A stretch of 48,991 nucleotides of DNA from Streptomyces altiplanensis. Lineage in GTDB: Bacteria > Actinomycetota > Actinomycetes > Streptomycetales > Streptomycetaceae. Below are positions 17,954-30,206 of this stretch, in pieces. Each line of letters opens with the position of its first letter. Positions within the stretch are counted from its first letter, which is position 1. A program made the position numbers and the translations under genes. The notes beneath the pieces were generated by a model, which made no database searches, was not told the origin of the DNA, and saw only the letters and a list, made by a program, of their open reading frames with translations. The stretch is taken from assembly GCA_003719395.1 (NCBI GenBank), contig RHMC01000040.1, positions 1 to 48,991 of the forward strand, read 5' to 3'.

Positions 17954-19860
17954 TCACATCGCCTGGAGGACGAGCAGCGCCAGGTCGTCGTCGGGCGGCG
18001 TCGGCGAGAAGTCGTGCACCTCGCGCATGATCCTTTCTGCGACCCCCTGCGCGCTCAGTCCCACGCACCGCCCCAGCGCCGCCGCCAGCCCGTCCGCGTC
18101 GTCGAACATGCGCCGCCCGGAGCGCCGCTCGGTCACGCCGTCCGTGACGCAGAGCAGGGTGTCGCCCGCTTCCAGGACGAAGGTCTCGCTCTCGTACGTG
18201 ACGCCGTCGACGACCCCGAGCAGCATCTGGGAGGCGGCGGCGGGCCGTACGCTCCCGTCGGGCCGCAGGAGGAGCGGCAGCGGGTGCCCCGCGCAGGCGA
18301 GCGTGCAGCGCGCCCCGCCGCCGTCCTCGGCCGCGAACGGCAACAGCTCGCCGTACAGGAGCGTGAGGAAGCGCGGCTGCGGCGCTTCCCACAGCTCGGC
18401 CGCCGCCCCCGCCACCGGCGCTCCCGTGATCCCGGCCACGGCTGCCCCGGAGGCCCCGGCGGCGGCCGCTGCCGCCGCCAGTCTGGCCGTGGCTTCCGCC
18501 GTCTCGACCACGTCGTCCAGCAGCAGCCCGTTGAGCCGGCCGAGGACCTCGCCGACCGCCCGGCCCTCGCGCGCGAGCTGCACGCAGCCAGGGCCTGACG
18601 AGACCGGTGACGACCGCCGCCTCGGGCCCGTTGCCCTGGACGTCGCCGAGCGAGAAGGACCAGCTGCCGCTCGCGCCGGGGAAGACGTCGTAGAAGTCGC
18701 CGCCGGCGACGCCCTGCCCGCGCGGCTCGTACACGAGGGCCTTCGCGACGCCCGGGATGTCGGCCATCTGCCCCGGCAGCAGAGCCCGCTGCAGGACGCG
18801 GCTGATGGTGGCCTGCCGGGTGTACTGGCGGGCGGCGGCGACGGCGAGGGCGACCCGGCGTACGAAGTCCTCGATGAGGCCGGTCACCTCGTCCGGCATC
18901 CGGGTCACCCCCGCCCGCCCCAGCACCAGCGTCCCGAGCCCGCGTCCGCCCGCGATCAGCCGGTACGCGACCGCGGCGCCGTCGCTGCTCGTCGTACCGC
19001 CCGGGGCGGGCCACGGCACGGGCACCGGTCCGCCGCGCGCGGAGCCGGGCGCCTGGGGCGGCTCCCTTCTCGACGCGCTGCGCAGTTCCTCGATGCTGCT
19101 CTCGCGCTGGTGCCAGACGCGGGCGAGCCGCGGCGCGGCGCCCTCCTCCTCCAGCCACACCGCGCACCAGTCCGCGAGTCTCGGCACGAGGAGCTGTGCG
19201 GCGATCGCCGCGATCATGTCCTCGTCGAACTGGCCCGTCAGGAGGTCGGACGCCTCGGCGAGGAAGGAGAGCGCGCCCCGGTTGCTCCAGTCGCTGTCGT
19301 ACTCGCGCGCCGTCCGCCGCGGCACGGGCGCCAGGATCTCGGCGGCGCGCAGCCCGCGCTGCAGTGCCTCGTCGGCGCTGTCCGCCGGTCCGGCCGGCAG
19401 GGCCGGGGGTACGCCCTCGACCGCGATCCGGGCCCAGACGGTCTTGAGGCCGGTGCGGTAGGTGACGCCCCAGCACACGGAGAGGGCGGCGACGAGGTGC
19501 AGCCGCGCCGAACTCCTGGCCGCCCGGCCCGGACGGGCCGGGCCCTCCGGCGGGATCGTTGTGCACGACGCGGGCGGGGTGGTGGTCGGAGACCTCGACG
19601 ACCAGCGCGGCGGGATCGCCGTCCGTCGCCTCCTCCAGGTGGCACACCAGCTCGACGTTGGTGCCCGCGTGGACGACCGCGTTGGTCACCAGTTCATTGA
19701 CGAGGACCACCGCGTCGTCGGCGACCCGGTCGGTGAAGCCGTCGGCGGCCGGCAGCCCGAGTCCGGTCCACTCGGCGAGCGCGGCCCGGACGAACCGCCG
19801 CGCGGCGGCCGGCGCGAGCGGGTTCCCGGGCAGGCTCGTCCAGGCGACCGAGCCGCGCAT
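17954..19860 (-). CDS. ATPase-SpoIIE type PP2C phosphatase, two indels
   Basis: About 635 residues after repair. The N-terminal part is a GHKL/RsbW-like ATPase domain (VVLVNELVTNAVVHAG; SDHHPARVVH). A GAF-like sensor region follows (~170-370), then a SpoIIE PP2C domain with GDFYDVFP, SLGDVQGNGPEAA and the C-terminal PPDDDLALLVLQ. This layout suits a partner-switch regulator that both phosphorylates and dephosphorylates an STAS anti-anti-sigma factor, controlling an alternative sigma factor. Shifts lie at ~19510-19550 and ~18590-18605. I chose ATG 19860 (MRGSVAWTSLPGNP); an in-frame ATG at 20007 would add a low-complexity extension. Confidence 0.83.
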
Positions 19861-20084
19861 CGGGCAGGCTGCCCGGAAGGTACGTCGAGCGGTAGGTGGT
19901 CTCCCGCTGTCTCGGAATGGACCCCACAGTGCGGCTCCCCGTCGGTTCTGTGATGGCGCCGCCGGCGCCATGGAACAGAGTGACAGAACGGTGCCGCCCA
20001 TAAGCACCGTGTCACCGAAGTGGCCGTACGAAAGGCCGCGCGGGCGGTGCCGTGACCGGCTCCGCCCGCGCGCCCCGCTGCCGG

Positions 20085-21974
<1,890 letters not shown>

Positions 21975-22139
21975 GACGTCCTCCGGGCCTGCGGCATGCT
22001 GCACGACTGGCTGGTATTTAACTGGCGAGTAACCTTCGAGTGGTGATCAGAGTAAAGCGCACGGGCCCGGGGCGTAAGAGGATGCGGCGCGCGGCTTCAT
22101 AACGGAACGGACCGCCGGTCCACCGCCCTCCCACCCTGC

Positions 22140-22178
22140 GCGAAAGCGCCCGTCCGCGGTGCGGACGGGCGCTTTCGC
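22140..22178. terminator. Perfect 18-bp stem terminator after lepA
   Basis: GCGAAAGCGCCCGTCCGC, a three-base loop GGT, then the exact complement. It lies 48 bp beyond the lepA stop, ends lepA transcription, and separates it from the acyl-CoA ligase gene. Confidence 0.9.
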
Positions 22179-22226
22179 ATGCTGTCGGCGTGGCTGCTTC
22201 TTCTGCCGCTTCCGCCGTTTGCGCGG

Positions 22227-24095
22227 CTACTTCTTCTTGCCGCCGCCGGAGTCGTCGCTGGACAGCACCGCGATGAAGGCCTCCTGGGGGACCTCCACGC
22301 TGCCGACCATCTTCATCCGCTTCTTGCCTTCCTTCTGCTTCTCCAGCAGCTTCCTCTTACGGGAGATGTCACCGCCGTAGCACTTGGCGAGGACGTCCTT
22401 GCGGATGGCGCGGATGGTCTCGCGGGCGATGACGCGGGAGCCGATGGCGGCCTGGATGGGGATCTCGAAGGCCTGGCGCGGGATGAGTTCGCGCAGCTTG
22501 GCGACGAGCCGCACGCCGTACGCGTACGCCGCGTCCTTGTGCGTGACGGCGGAGAAGGCGTCGACCCGGTCGCCGTGCAGCAGGATGTCGACCTTGACGA
22601 GGGACGCGGCCTGCTCGCCGGTGGGCTCGTAGTCGAGGGAGGCGTAACCGCGCGTCTTGGACTTCAGCTGGTCGAAGAAGTCGAAGACGATCTCCGCGAG
22701 CGGGAGGGTGTAGCGGATCTCGACGCGGTCCTCGGAGAGGTAGTCCATGCCCAGCAGCGTGCCGCGGCGGGTCTGGCAGAGCTCCATGATCGCGCCGATG
22801 AACTCGCTCGGGGCGAGGATCGTGGCGCGTACGACCGGCTCGTACACGTCCGAGATCTTGCCCTCGGGGAACTCGCTCGGGTTGGTGACCGTGTGCTCCT
22901 TGCCGTCCTCCATGACGACGCGGTAGACCACGTTGGGCGCGGTGGCGATCAGGTCGAGCCCGAACTCGCGCTCCAGGCGCTCGCGGATCACGTCGAGGTG
23001 GAGGAGGCCGAGGAAGCCGACGCGGAAGCCGAAGCCGAGCGCCGCGGAGGTCTCCGGCTCGTACACCAGGGCGGCGTCGTTGAGCTGGAGCTTGTCGAGG
23101 GCCTCGCGGAGGTCGGGGTACTCCGAGCCGTCCAGCGGATACAGACCCGAGAAGACCATCGGCTTCGGGTCCTTGTAACCGCCGAGGGCCTCGGTGGCGC
23201 CCTTGTGCAGGGAGGTGATCGTGTCACCGACCTTGGACTGACGAACGTCCTTCACGCCGGTGATGATGTAGCCGACCTCGCCGACGCCGATGCCGTCGGA
23301 CGGCGTCATCTCGGGAGACGAGACGCCGATCTCCAGCAGCTCGTGGGTGGCGTTGGTGGACATCATCCGGATGCGCTCGCGCTTGTTGAGCCCGCCGTCG
23401 ATGACACGTACATAGGTGACGACACCGCGGTACGAGTCGTACACCGAGTCGAAGATCATCGCGCGGGCGGGCGCGTCCGCGTCACCGACCGGGGCCGGGA
23501 TGTCGCGGACGACGCGGTCGAGGAGCGCGTCCACGCCGAGGCCGGTCTTCGCGGAGACCTTCAGCACGTCCTCGGGCTGGCAGCCGATGAGGTTCGCCAG
23601 CTCCTCGGAGAACTTCTCCGGCTGGGCGGCCGGCAGGTCGATCTTGTTGAGCACCGGGACGATGGTGAGGTTGTTCTCCATCGCCAGGTAGAGGTTGGCG
23701 AGGGTCTGCGCCTCGATGCCCTGGGCGGCGTCCACGAGGAGGACCGTGCCCTCGCACGCGGCGAGCGAGCGCGAGACCTCGTACGTGAAGTCCACGTGGC
23801 CCGGAGTGTCGATCATGTTCAGGATGTGGGTCCTGGCCACGTCCGGACCTTCGGTGGGCGCCCAGGGCAGCCGGACCGCCTGGGACTTGATCGTGATGCC
23901 GCGCTCGCGCTCGATGTCCATCCGGTCGAGATACTGAGCACGCATCTGCCGCTGGTCGACGACACCGGTCAGCTGGAGCATCCGGTCGGCAAGCGTGGAC
24001 TTGCCGTGGTCGATGTGCGCGATGATGCAGAAGTTGCGGATCAGCGCCGGGTCGGTACGGCTCGGCTCGGGCACGTTGGTAGGAGTCGCGGGCAC
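22227..24095 (-). CDS. lepA: Elongation factor 4 (LepA)
   Basis: A complete 622-residue translational GTPase. The G1 motif AHIDHGKST sits near residue 26, followed by DTPGHVDF (G3), NKIDLP (G4), EF-G-like domains II, III and V, and the LepA-specific C-terminal domain ending in [11 protein letters not shown]. It back-translocates or remodels stalled ribosomes. The open frame extends far upstream, antisense to rpsT. I chose GTG 24095 because homologues begin shortly before [19 protein letters not shown]. It is divergent from rpsT, sharing a 181-bp promoter region. Confidence 0.95.
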   Translation of the reverse strand: MPATPTNVPEPSRTDPALIRNFCIIAHIDHGKSTLADRMLQLTGVVDQRQMRAQYLDRMDIERERGITIKSQAVRLPWAPTEGPDVARTHILNMIDTPGHVDFTYEVSRSLAACEGTVLLVDAAQGIEAQTLANLYLAMENNLTIVPVLNKIDLPAAQPEKFSEELANLIGCQPEDVLKVSAKTGLGVDALLDRVVRDIPAPVGDADAPARAMIFDSVYDSYRGVVTYVRVIDGGLNKRERIRMMSTNATHELLEIGVSSPEMTPSDGIGVGEVGYIITGVKDVRQSKVGDTITSLHKGATEALGGYKDPKPMVFSGLYPLDGSEYPDLREALDKLQLNDAALVYEPETSAALGFGFRVGFLGLLHLDVIRERLEREFGLDLIATAPNVVYRVVMEDGKEHTVTNPSEFPEGKISDVYEPVVRATILAPSEFIGAIMELCQTRRGTLLGMDYLSEDRVEIRYTLPLAEIVFDFFDQLKSKTRGYASLDYEPTGEQAASLVKVDILLHGDRVDAFSAVTHKDAAYAYGVRLVAKLRELIPRQAFEIPIQAAIGSRVIARETIRAIRKDVLAKCYGGDISRKRKLLEKQKEGKKRMKMVGSVEVPQEAFIAVLSSDDSGGGKKK

Positions 24096-24276
24096 GCAGG
24101 GTCTCGTCTCGGGGCGATGTTGGATCGATACGTAGCTTCCATGGTCCCACGGACGGCGGGCGGTCCTCGGTTTGGGCCGCCAGGCGGGCCGCTGGTACGC
24201 TGAGCAGCTGTGTCTCGCAGCCTTCTGAGCGGCGGGACGCTCATCGAAGATCCAACGAACCTGTAGAGGCTCTTTC

Positions 24277-24543
24277 GTGGCGAACATCAAGTCCCAGATC
24301 AAGCGGAACAAGACGAACGAGAAGGCGCGCCTGCGCAACAAGGCCGTCAAGTCTGCGCTCAAGACGTCGATCCGCAAGGCCCGTGAGGCTGTCACCGCCG
24401 GTGACCTCGAGAAGGCCACCGTGGCCGTCCGCGAGGCTTCCCGCAAGCTCGACAAGGCAGTCTCCAAGGGAGTCATCCACAAGAACGCCGCCGCCAACAA
24501 GAAGTCGGCGCTGGCGCACAAGGTTGCCTCCCTGCAGGGCTGA
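24277..24543 (+). CDS. rpsT: 30S ribosomal protein S20
   Basis: A complete 88-residue S20 with typical Lys/Arg-rich helices ([35 protein letters not shown]). It binds 16S rRNA early in 30S assembly. The start is GTG with GAGG about eight bases upstream. It is divergent from lepA and convergent with holA, ending before a strong hairpin. Confidence 0.97.
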   Translation: MANIKSQIKRNKTNEKARLRNKAVKSALKTSIRKAREAVTAGDLEKATVAVREASRKLDKAVSKGVIHKNAAANKKSALAHKVASLQG

Positions 24544-24694
24544 GCATTCGCTTGTACGACCCGCACGATCGCCGGTAGGGACTCAGCGGGCCCTCTCTTC
24601 CGCTCCTGATCCGGCAACCTCGCGCCGCACGCGGCCTGCGTTCGCCACGCGGGTGCGGCGCATCAAAGCTTTGACAGGCTTCAGGGCTTCACGC

Positions 24695-24743
24695 GAAGGC
24701 CCCGGCCGCCGTCCTCCTCCCGAGGACGGCGGCCGGGGCCTTC
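24695..24743. terminator. Perfect 22-bp stem terminator between rpsT and holA
   Basis: The arms are exact complements over 22 bp, beginning GAAGGCCCCGGCC, with a five-base loop CTCCC. It lies between convergent rpsT and holA and can terminate both transcripts. Confidence 0.92.
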
Positions 24744-24771
24744 GTGCTGCTGCTGAGCCGCTGTTGCCCCG

Positions 24772-25755
24772 CTATCTGTGACGGGCGGCGCGGGCGACGG
24801 TGACGACCGCCTTCTCCAGCGCGTACTCCGGATCGTCGCCACCGCCCTTGACGCGGCGTCGGCCTCGGCGACGGCCCGCAGCGCGAGGGCCACACCGTCC
24901 GGCGTCCAGCCGCGCATCTGCTGCCGTACCCGGTCGATCTTCCACGGGGGCCATGCCGAGCTCGCGGGCGAGGTCGGCAGGGCGGCCGCCCCGGGCGGAG
25001 GACAGCTTGCCGATGGCCCGTACGCCCTGGGCGAGGGCGCTGGTGATCAGGACGGGGGCGACGCCGGTGGACAGGGACCAGCGCAGGGCCTCCAGGGCCT
25101 CGGCCGCCCGGCCCTCCACGGCCCGGTCGGCGACCGTGAAACTGGATGCCTCGGCGCGGCCCGTGTAGTACCGCCCGACGACGGCCTCGTCGATCGTCCC
25201 CTCGACGTCGGCGACGAGCTGCGCCACGGCGCTGGCCAGCTCGCGCAGGTCGCTGCCGATGGAGTCGACCAGGGCCTGGCCCGCCTCGGGGGTCGCGGAG
25301 CGGCCCAGCGTGCGGAACTCGGAGCGTACGAACGACAGGCGCTCGGCGGCCTTGGTGGTCTTGGGACAGGCGACCTCGCGGGCCCCTGCCTTGCGGGCGG
25401 CGTCGAGCAGCCCCTTGCCCTTGGCTCCGCCCGCGTGGAGCAGCACGAGCGTGATCTCCTCGGCGGGGGCTTCGAGGTAGGACTTCACGTCCTTGACCGT
25501 GTCGGCGGAGAGGTCCTGCGCGCTGCGCACGACGACGACCTTGCGCTCGGCGAAGAGCGAGGGGCTCGTCAGCTCGGCGAGAGTGCCGGGCTGGAGCTGG
25601 TCGGGCGTGAGGTCGCGTACGTCGGTGTCGGCGTCGGCGGCGCGGGCGGCCGCCACCACCTGCTGCACGGCGCGGTCGAGCAGCAGGTCCTCCTGCCCCA
25701 CGGCGAGGGTGACGGGGGCGAGCGGGTCGTCGGTCGAATTCTTCCTGGTGGCCAT
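24772..25755 (-). CDS. holA: DNA polymerase III subunit delta, two compensating indels
   Basis: About 327 residues. The AAA+-like clamp-loader delta fold is recognisable: APVTLAVGQEDLLLDRAV at the N-terminus, then VRSAQDLSADTVKDV, and the helical C-terminal collar with ALAQGVRAIGKLSSARGG. Delta opens the beta clamp in the clamp-loader complex. Near 24945 a C5 run was probably C4, and near 24850 GCGTC was probably GCGGTC. Between them the frame reads wrongly, but the expected PWKIDRVRQQMRGW and DGVALALRAVAEADAAV are present in the next frame. The C-terminus KAVVTVARAARHR is back in the original frame. I chose ATG 25755 (MATRKNST). Confidence 0.9.
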   Translation of the reverse strand: MATRKNSTDDPLAPVTLAVGQEDLLLDRAVQQVVAAARAADADTDVRDLTPDQLQPGTLAELTSPSLFAERKVVVVRSAQDLSADTVKDVKSYLEAPAEEITLVLLHAGGAKGKGLLDAARKAGAREVACPKTTKAAERLSFVRSEFRTLGRSATPEAGQALVDSIGSDLRELASAVAQLVADVEGTIDEAVVGRYYTGRAEASSFTVADRAVEGRAAEALEALRWSLSTGVAPVLITSALAQGVRAIGKLSSARGGRPADLARELGMAPVEDRPGTAADARLDAGRCGPRAAGRRRGRRRVKGGGDDPEYALEKAVVTVARAARHR

Positions 25756-25812
25756 CGTGGTCCAGCATCCCATGACCCACTGACAGCCCTGTCCGTATTG
25801 GAGAATGGGCAG

Positions 25813-26058
25813 GTGAGCGATGTGAGACACGTACTGGTGCTGCCCGACCGCGATGCCGCGGAGGAGGTGGCCGTGGAGGTCTGCGAGCGCTTCGGAGCCA
25901 TTGAGGAACCGCAGCTCGTACGGGACGCGCTGGCCGGCGAGGACGATGCCGAGGACGCGCAGTGGCTGGTCGTGGTGGAGGACCCGAACGGCAGGCTCGA
26001 CGTCGGGGAGCTGCACGCGCTGGCCGGCGAGTACGAAGGGTGGCTGGAGCGCCCCTAG
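25813..26058 (+). CDS. Conserved small hypothetical protein
   Basis: 81 residues from GTG 25813, acidic, starting VSDVRHVLVLPDRDAAEEV and ending YEGWLERP. I recognise it as a Streptomyces-conserved protein next to holA but know no function. It is divergent from holA with a 57-bp gap. There are no membrane segments or cysteines other than one in VCERFG. Confidence 0.7.
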   Translation: MSDVRHVLVLPDRDAAEEVAVEVCERFGAIEEPQLVRDALAGEDDAEDAQWLVVVEDPNGRLDVGELHALAGEYEGWLERP

Positions 26059-26059
26059 C

Positions 26060-26150
26060 CCTGCTCCCTGTCCCCCGCTCCCTGTCCCTGTCCCTGTCCT
26101 CTGTCCTCTGCTCTTTGCTCCGTTCGCCGTTCCCTGCTCTCTCCCGGACT
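26060..26150. repeat. Pyrimidine-rich CCCTGT/CTCTGT low-complexity tract
   Basis: Repeated CCCTGTC and CTCTGTC units on the plus strand lie between the convergent hypothetical gene and the N-acetyltransferase gene. This is an unusually pyrimidine-pure tract that could pause polymerase. No hairpin is evident. Confidence 0.6.
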
Positions 26151-26167
26151 CCTTGGCGCGGTTGCCG

Positions 26168-27055
26168 TCAGAGGCCCGGGGCGCCGTTGCCCGTTCCGCT
26201 CGGCCGGGGGGCGCGGTCGAGGGTGATGCCGAAGTGGTCGCGGTAGGCGGCGAGGGTCTCGGCTCCGGTGGCGAGGGGCAGTTCGGTGCGCTCGCCGTCC
26301 ACGGTCGTCACGAGCCGGACGCCGTCCTTGCCGCCGCTGATGGTGACCCGGCCCCGGCCGTCGGCGGTGAGGCGGGAGCAGACGAGGGAGCGCACGAAGG
26401 GGGACGCGGGTGAGGTGCGGTGCCACCAGGCGCCGGCCTCGAAGTCGGCCAGGACGCGCGGGCGCCGGTCGAGGCGGTACTGCGGCTTGCCGTCCCGCAG
26501 TACGTCGAGGTCGCCCTCGGGCGCCTCGGTGATCCGGAACGTACCGCCGGGGTCCCGCTGGTCGCCGCGCCCGTCGAGTGCCAGGGGGTGATGGCTGTGG
26601 TCGCCGAAGCCGACGTCGGCGAGCCAGGGCCCGGTGGCGTCGTCGGTCTCGACGCGCAGGGCCAGATGGTCGTACGGGATGCCGAGGACACCGTCCGCGC
26701 CGAAGACGCGGGCCTGGAGCAGGGTCACGCGGAAGCCGAGGGCACGCAGCAACTCGGTGAAGGCACCGTTCAACTCGTAACAGAAGCCGCCGCGTCGGGC
26801 CGTCACGACCTTGGTGAGCAGCGGCTCGGCCTGGAGCACGATGTCCTCGCGGAGGTGGATGGACAGGTTCTCGAAAGGGACGGTCCGCAGGTGCCGGACG
26901 TGAAGGTCGCGCAGGGCCCCGGCGTCGGGGCGCGCGGGGCGGGCGGCTCCGATGCGGCGGAGGTAGGCGTCGGTGTCCGGGGGGCTGGTGTCCGTACCCG
27001 TACCCGTGTCTGCACCTGTGTCCGTGTCCGTTTGCGTGCCAGGCGTGGCGTCCAT
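26168..27055 (-). CDS. Arylamine N-acetyltransferase
   Basis: A complete 295-residue NAT. The catalytic triad is visible: Cys in RRGGFCYELNGAF (~residue 92), His in YDHLALRVE (~129) and Asp in LADVGFGDHSHH (~148). It transfers acetyl groups from acetyl-CoA to arylamines or hydrazines; in some actinomycetes NAT homologues release amide-linked polyketides. The first ~28 residues are a Thr/Asp/Gly repeat encoded by an imperfect six-base repeat (26986-27042), absent from ordinary NATs. The true start could be further in, near DAYLRRIG. Confidence 0.9.
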   Translation of the reverse strand: MDATPGTQTDTDTGADTGTGTDTSPPDTDAYLRRIGAARPARPDAGALRDLHVRHLRTVPFENLSIHLREDIVLQAEPLLTKVVTARRGGFCYELNGAFTELLRALGFRVTLLQARVFGADGVLGIPYDHLALRVETDDATGPWLADVGFGDHSHHPLALDGRGDQRDPGGTFRITEAPEGDLDVLRDGKPQYRLDRRPRVLADFEAGAWWHRTSPASPFVRSLVCSRLTADGRGRVTISGGKDGVRLVTTVDGERTELPLATGAETLAAYRDHFGITLDRAPRPSGTGNGAPGL

Positions 27056-27155
27056 GACTGAAGTCTCGCCCGGGGCGTTCCCCTACGTCATGGGCCGCTG
27101 GTCCTAGATCCGTCGGCCGAGGCGGGCGGGAGCGGGCCGTCGATAACGTACGGGG

Positions 27156-27614
27156 ATGACGACCACGGAGCAGGCGCGCAGCCGGGAACAGCGCAAGCAG
27201 GACGTACTGGACCGGCTGGCGCAGGACGACGACATGTGGGTGGCCACAGCGTCGGCCGACGGTGAGCCCTGCCTCGTCCCCCTGTCCTTCGTCTGGGATC
27301 GCGGCACGCTGCTGATGTGCACCCGCCGGACGAACCCCACGGCACGCAACCTGACCCCCGCCGGAGAGGTACGGGTCACCCTCGGGCACACCAGGGACGT
27401 GGTCCACATCGAGGGCACTGCCGAACCGGTGGAGGGGACGGAGCTGGCGCCGGAGTCGGCCGACGCCTTCGCCGCGAAGCTGAACGGCTGGGACCCGCGC
27501 AACCGGAAGCCCTGGCTCTACTTCCGCATCACACCACGTGCGGTGAAGGCATGGCGCGAGGAGAACGAGCTGGCCGAGCGTGAACTGATGCGCGAGGGCC
27601 GCTGGCTCGTCTGA
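27156..27614 (+). CDS. PNPOx-like F420/flavin-binding protein
   Basis: A complete 152-residue split-barrel protein of the pyridoxamine 5'-phosphate oxidase-like superfamily. Diagnostic stretches are DMWVATASADGEPCLVPLSF, the cofactor-phosphate strand NPTARNL, and LYFRITPRAVKAWR at the C-terminus. In actinobacteria many such proteins use F420 or FMN/FAD; the substrate is unknown. It is convergent with comEC and divergent from the NAT gene by 100 bp. Confidence 0.85.
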   Translation: MTTTEQARSREQRKQDVLDRLAQDDDMWVATASADGEPCLVPLSFVWDRGTLLMCTRRTNPTARNLTPAGEVRVTLGHTRDVVHIEGTAEPVEGTELAPESADAFAAKLNGWDPRNRKPWLYFRITPRAVKAWREENELAERELMREGRWLV

Positions 27615-27700
27615 CGCGTGTCCGGCGATGGAGGGCACCCGGAAAGAGGGGCGGACGGGGCGGGAAAGGTCCGCGGACGCACCGGGCACGACGTGTATCC

Positions 27701-30206
27701 CTATATGGCGCCCGGGCCCGTCGGCACCGCACGCAGGCCGGGGCCCGAGCCGGTCACCGCGATCGACCCGTCGGTGTCCGTGCGCAGCACGCGGCGCGCC
27801 GCCGGTGCGGAGCGCGGTGAGCGTACGGGGTGAAGGGTGGCCGTACGGGTTGTCGCGGCCGCAGGAGACCAGGGCGAGCCGGGGACGGACACGGGCGAGC
27901 AGGGCGGGGTCCTGGTAGGCCGAGCCGTGGTGGGCGACTTTCAGGACGTCCACCGGCGGAAGTTCCGGATGGGTCCTCAGCAGGGCTTGCTGGGCGGGGG
28001 GTTCGAGGTCGCCCAGGAGGAGCAGCGTGAGGTCGCCGGAGCGGGCGAGGAGCGTGACGCTGGCGTCGTTCGGCTCTTCGGGGGCAAGGGCCGGGAAGGG
28101 CTGCGGCCACAGCGCCCGCCAGGACAGCGGTCCGGCCCGGCGCCGCTCCCCCGGGCCGGTGAGGAGGAGCGGCACCCCTGCGGCGGCGGCCGTCCTGCGG
28201 ACGAACTCGCTCTGTTCCCGGGGCTCCTGGAGGGTCGTCGTCCGGATCTCGCCCACCGACCGGCCGCGCAGCACGCCCGGCAGTCCTGCCACGTGGTCCG
28301 CGTGGAAGTGGGTGAGCAGGACGAGCGGGACGCGGGTGACGCCGAGTGCGCGCAGGCAGTGGTCGACGCGCTGCGGGTCCGGTCCCGCGTCCACGACCAC
28401 GGCCGTCCCTTCGCCCGCCGCCAGGACGGAGGCGTCTCCCTGCCCGATGTCGCACATCGCGAACTTCCAGCCCGGCGGCGGCCAGCCGGTGACGATCCTG
28501 GTGAGTGGCACGGGCCGCAGGATCGCGAGCACCAGGAGCAGCGCGAAGCCCGGCGCCAGCCACGGGTGGTGCGGGATCCGACGGGCGGCGAACACGGCGG
28601 CGACGGTCGCGGCCGCCAGCAGCAGCCCGCCGCGCCAGCCGTCCGGCCAGTCGGCCTCCGCGCCGGGAAGCGCGGCCCCGGTGCGGGCGACGGAGGCGAT
28701 CCACCCGGCCGGCCACGCGGCGCACCGGGCCAGCAGCTCGGCGGCGGGCATCGCCACCGGGGCCACCGCCAGGGCCGCGAATCCGAGCACCGTCGCGGGG
28801 GCCACCGCGAACTCCGCGATCAGATTGCAGGGGATCGCCACCAGGCTCACCCTGGCCGCCATCATCGCGACGACGGGCGCGCACACCGCCTGGGCCGCCG
28901 CGGCCGCGGCCAGCACCTCCGCGAGCCTGGGCGGCATGCCGCGCCGTTGCAGCGCGGCGCTCCAGCGCGGGCCGATGGTGAGGAGGGCGCCCGTGGCCAG
29001 TACGGAGAGCAGGAATCCGTAGCTGCGGGCCAGCCACGGGTCGTACAGCACGAGCAGCAGGACGGCGGCGGCGAGGGCGGGGATCAGCTGCCTGCGGCGC
29101 CCCGTGCCGATGGCGAGCAGTGTGATGAGTCCGCAGGCCGCGGCCCGCAGCACACTCGGCTCGGGCCTGCACACCACGACGAAGGCGAGCGTGAGCGCCC
29201 CGCCGAGCAGCGCGGTCGTCCGCAGGGAGATGCCGAGACGCGGGGCGAGCCCTCCCCGTTCGGCGCGCAGGGCCTTGCCGGGCGGACCGATCAGCAGGAT
29301 CAGAACGATCGTGAGGTTGCTTCCGGACACGGCGAGAAGATGTGTGAGGTCGGTGGCCTCGAAGGCCTCGTGCAGCTCGGGCCGCACCCGGGAGGTGTCG
29401 CCGACGACCAGACCCGGCAGGAGCGCCCGCGCGTCCGGGGCGAGGTCCTCGGTCGCCTCGCGCAGTCCGGCCCTGAGTCCACCGGCGGTGCGCTGTACGG
29501 CGGTCGGCGGGCGTACGGTCTCCGGGAACCTGCCGTCCGGTACGCGCAGCACCGCGGCGATGCGGTCCCCGCCGCCCGTCGGGGGCGCGAGCCGCGCCGT
29601 GAGCCGCAGCCCGGTGGACGGCAGCAACCGCTGCCACCGGGACGCCGGGTCCCGGGCCGGTGCGACCACCAGGACCGGCGTACGCACGGTCGCCGCCGCC
29701 CGGTCCGGACCGGCGGCGCGGGTGACGCGGGTGATGTCGGCGTTGAGTACGACCGACCTCGGCATCGTGTGGTCGCCGCGCACCCGGGGCCGGGTCGTGC
29801 GCGCGTCCGAGGTGACCGTCAGTTCCACCGTGACCTGCGCGTACTGGCGCGCCAGGGCCGGCACGGGGCCACGGTGGAGGTCGGCCGCGTGCAACCCGCC
29901 CGAGGCGGCCCCTGCCGCCGCGCACAGCAGGACGGCAGCGACGGCCGTGATGCTCAGCCCGCGCCGTACCCCGGCGCCGTGCTCCTTCCGCGACGCCCGG
30001 ACCATCCAGTAGTCCGGCCGCCACACCCGCGCACCCCCACCGCGAATCCGGCCGCCCGGCGTCCCGAGATCCCCCACCGCCACGGCGGCCGCCGCCCACG
30101 CGGCCAGCGCGGGTGGCACCAGCCGCAGATCCGCAGGCCCTTCCTGCCAGGGGTCGGACGCGCCCAGCCGGTGCCCGGACGCGGCGTGAACCGCCGGGCG
30201 TGTCAT
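27701..30206 (-). CDS. comEC: ComEC/Rec2-type DNA uptake channel protein, one indel
   Basis: About 835 residues. An N-terminal membrane region with a DUF4131-like OB segment is followed by the Competence domain (THLLAVSGSNLTIVLILL; RSYGFLLSVLATGALL) and a C-terminal metallo-beta-lactamase domain (CDIGQGDA; THFHADHVAGLPG; KVAHHGSA). ComEC forms the inner-membrane channel for single-stranded DNA in competent bacteria. The frame shifts near 27810 by one extra C, after which ARVLRTDTDGSIAVT leads to the stop at 27701. The start ATG 30206 overlaps the comEA stop (ATGA). Natural competence is not established in most Streptomyces, so its role here is open. Confidence 0.88.

Noticed and set aside
22179..24203. 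A 674-codon plus-strand frame across lepA
   Set aside because: Exact antisense shadow of lepA; no family motif.
24695..24743. Large palindrome after rpsT as a mobile element end
   Set aside because: It sits between convergent genes with a five-base loop and no second copy, so a bidirectional terminator is the simpler reading.
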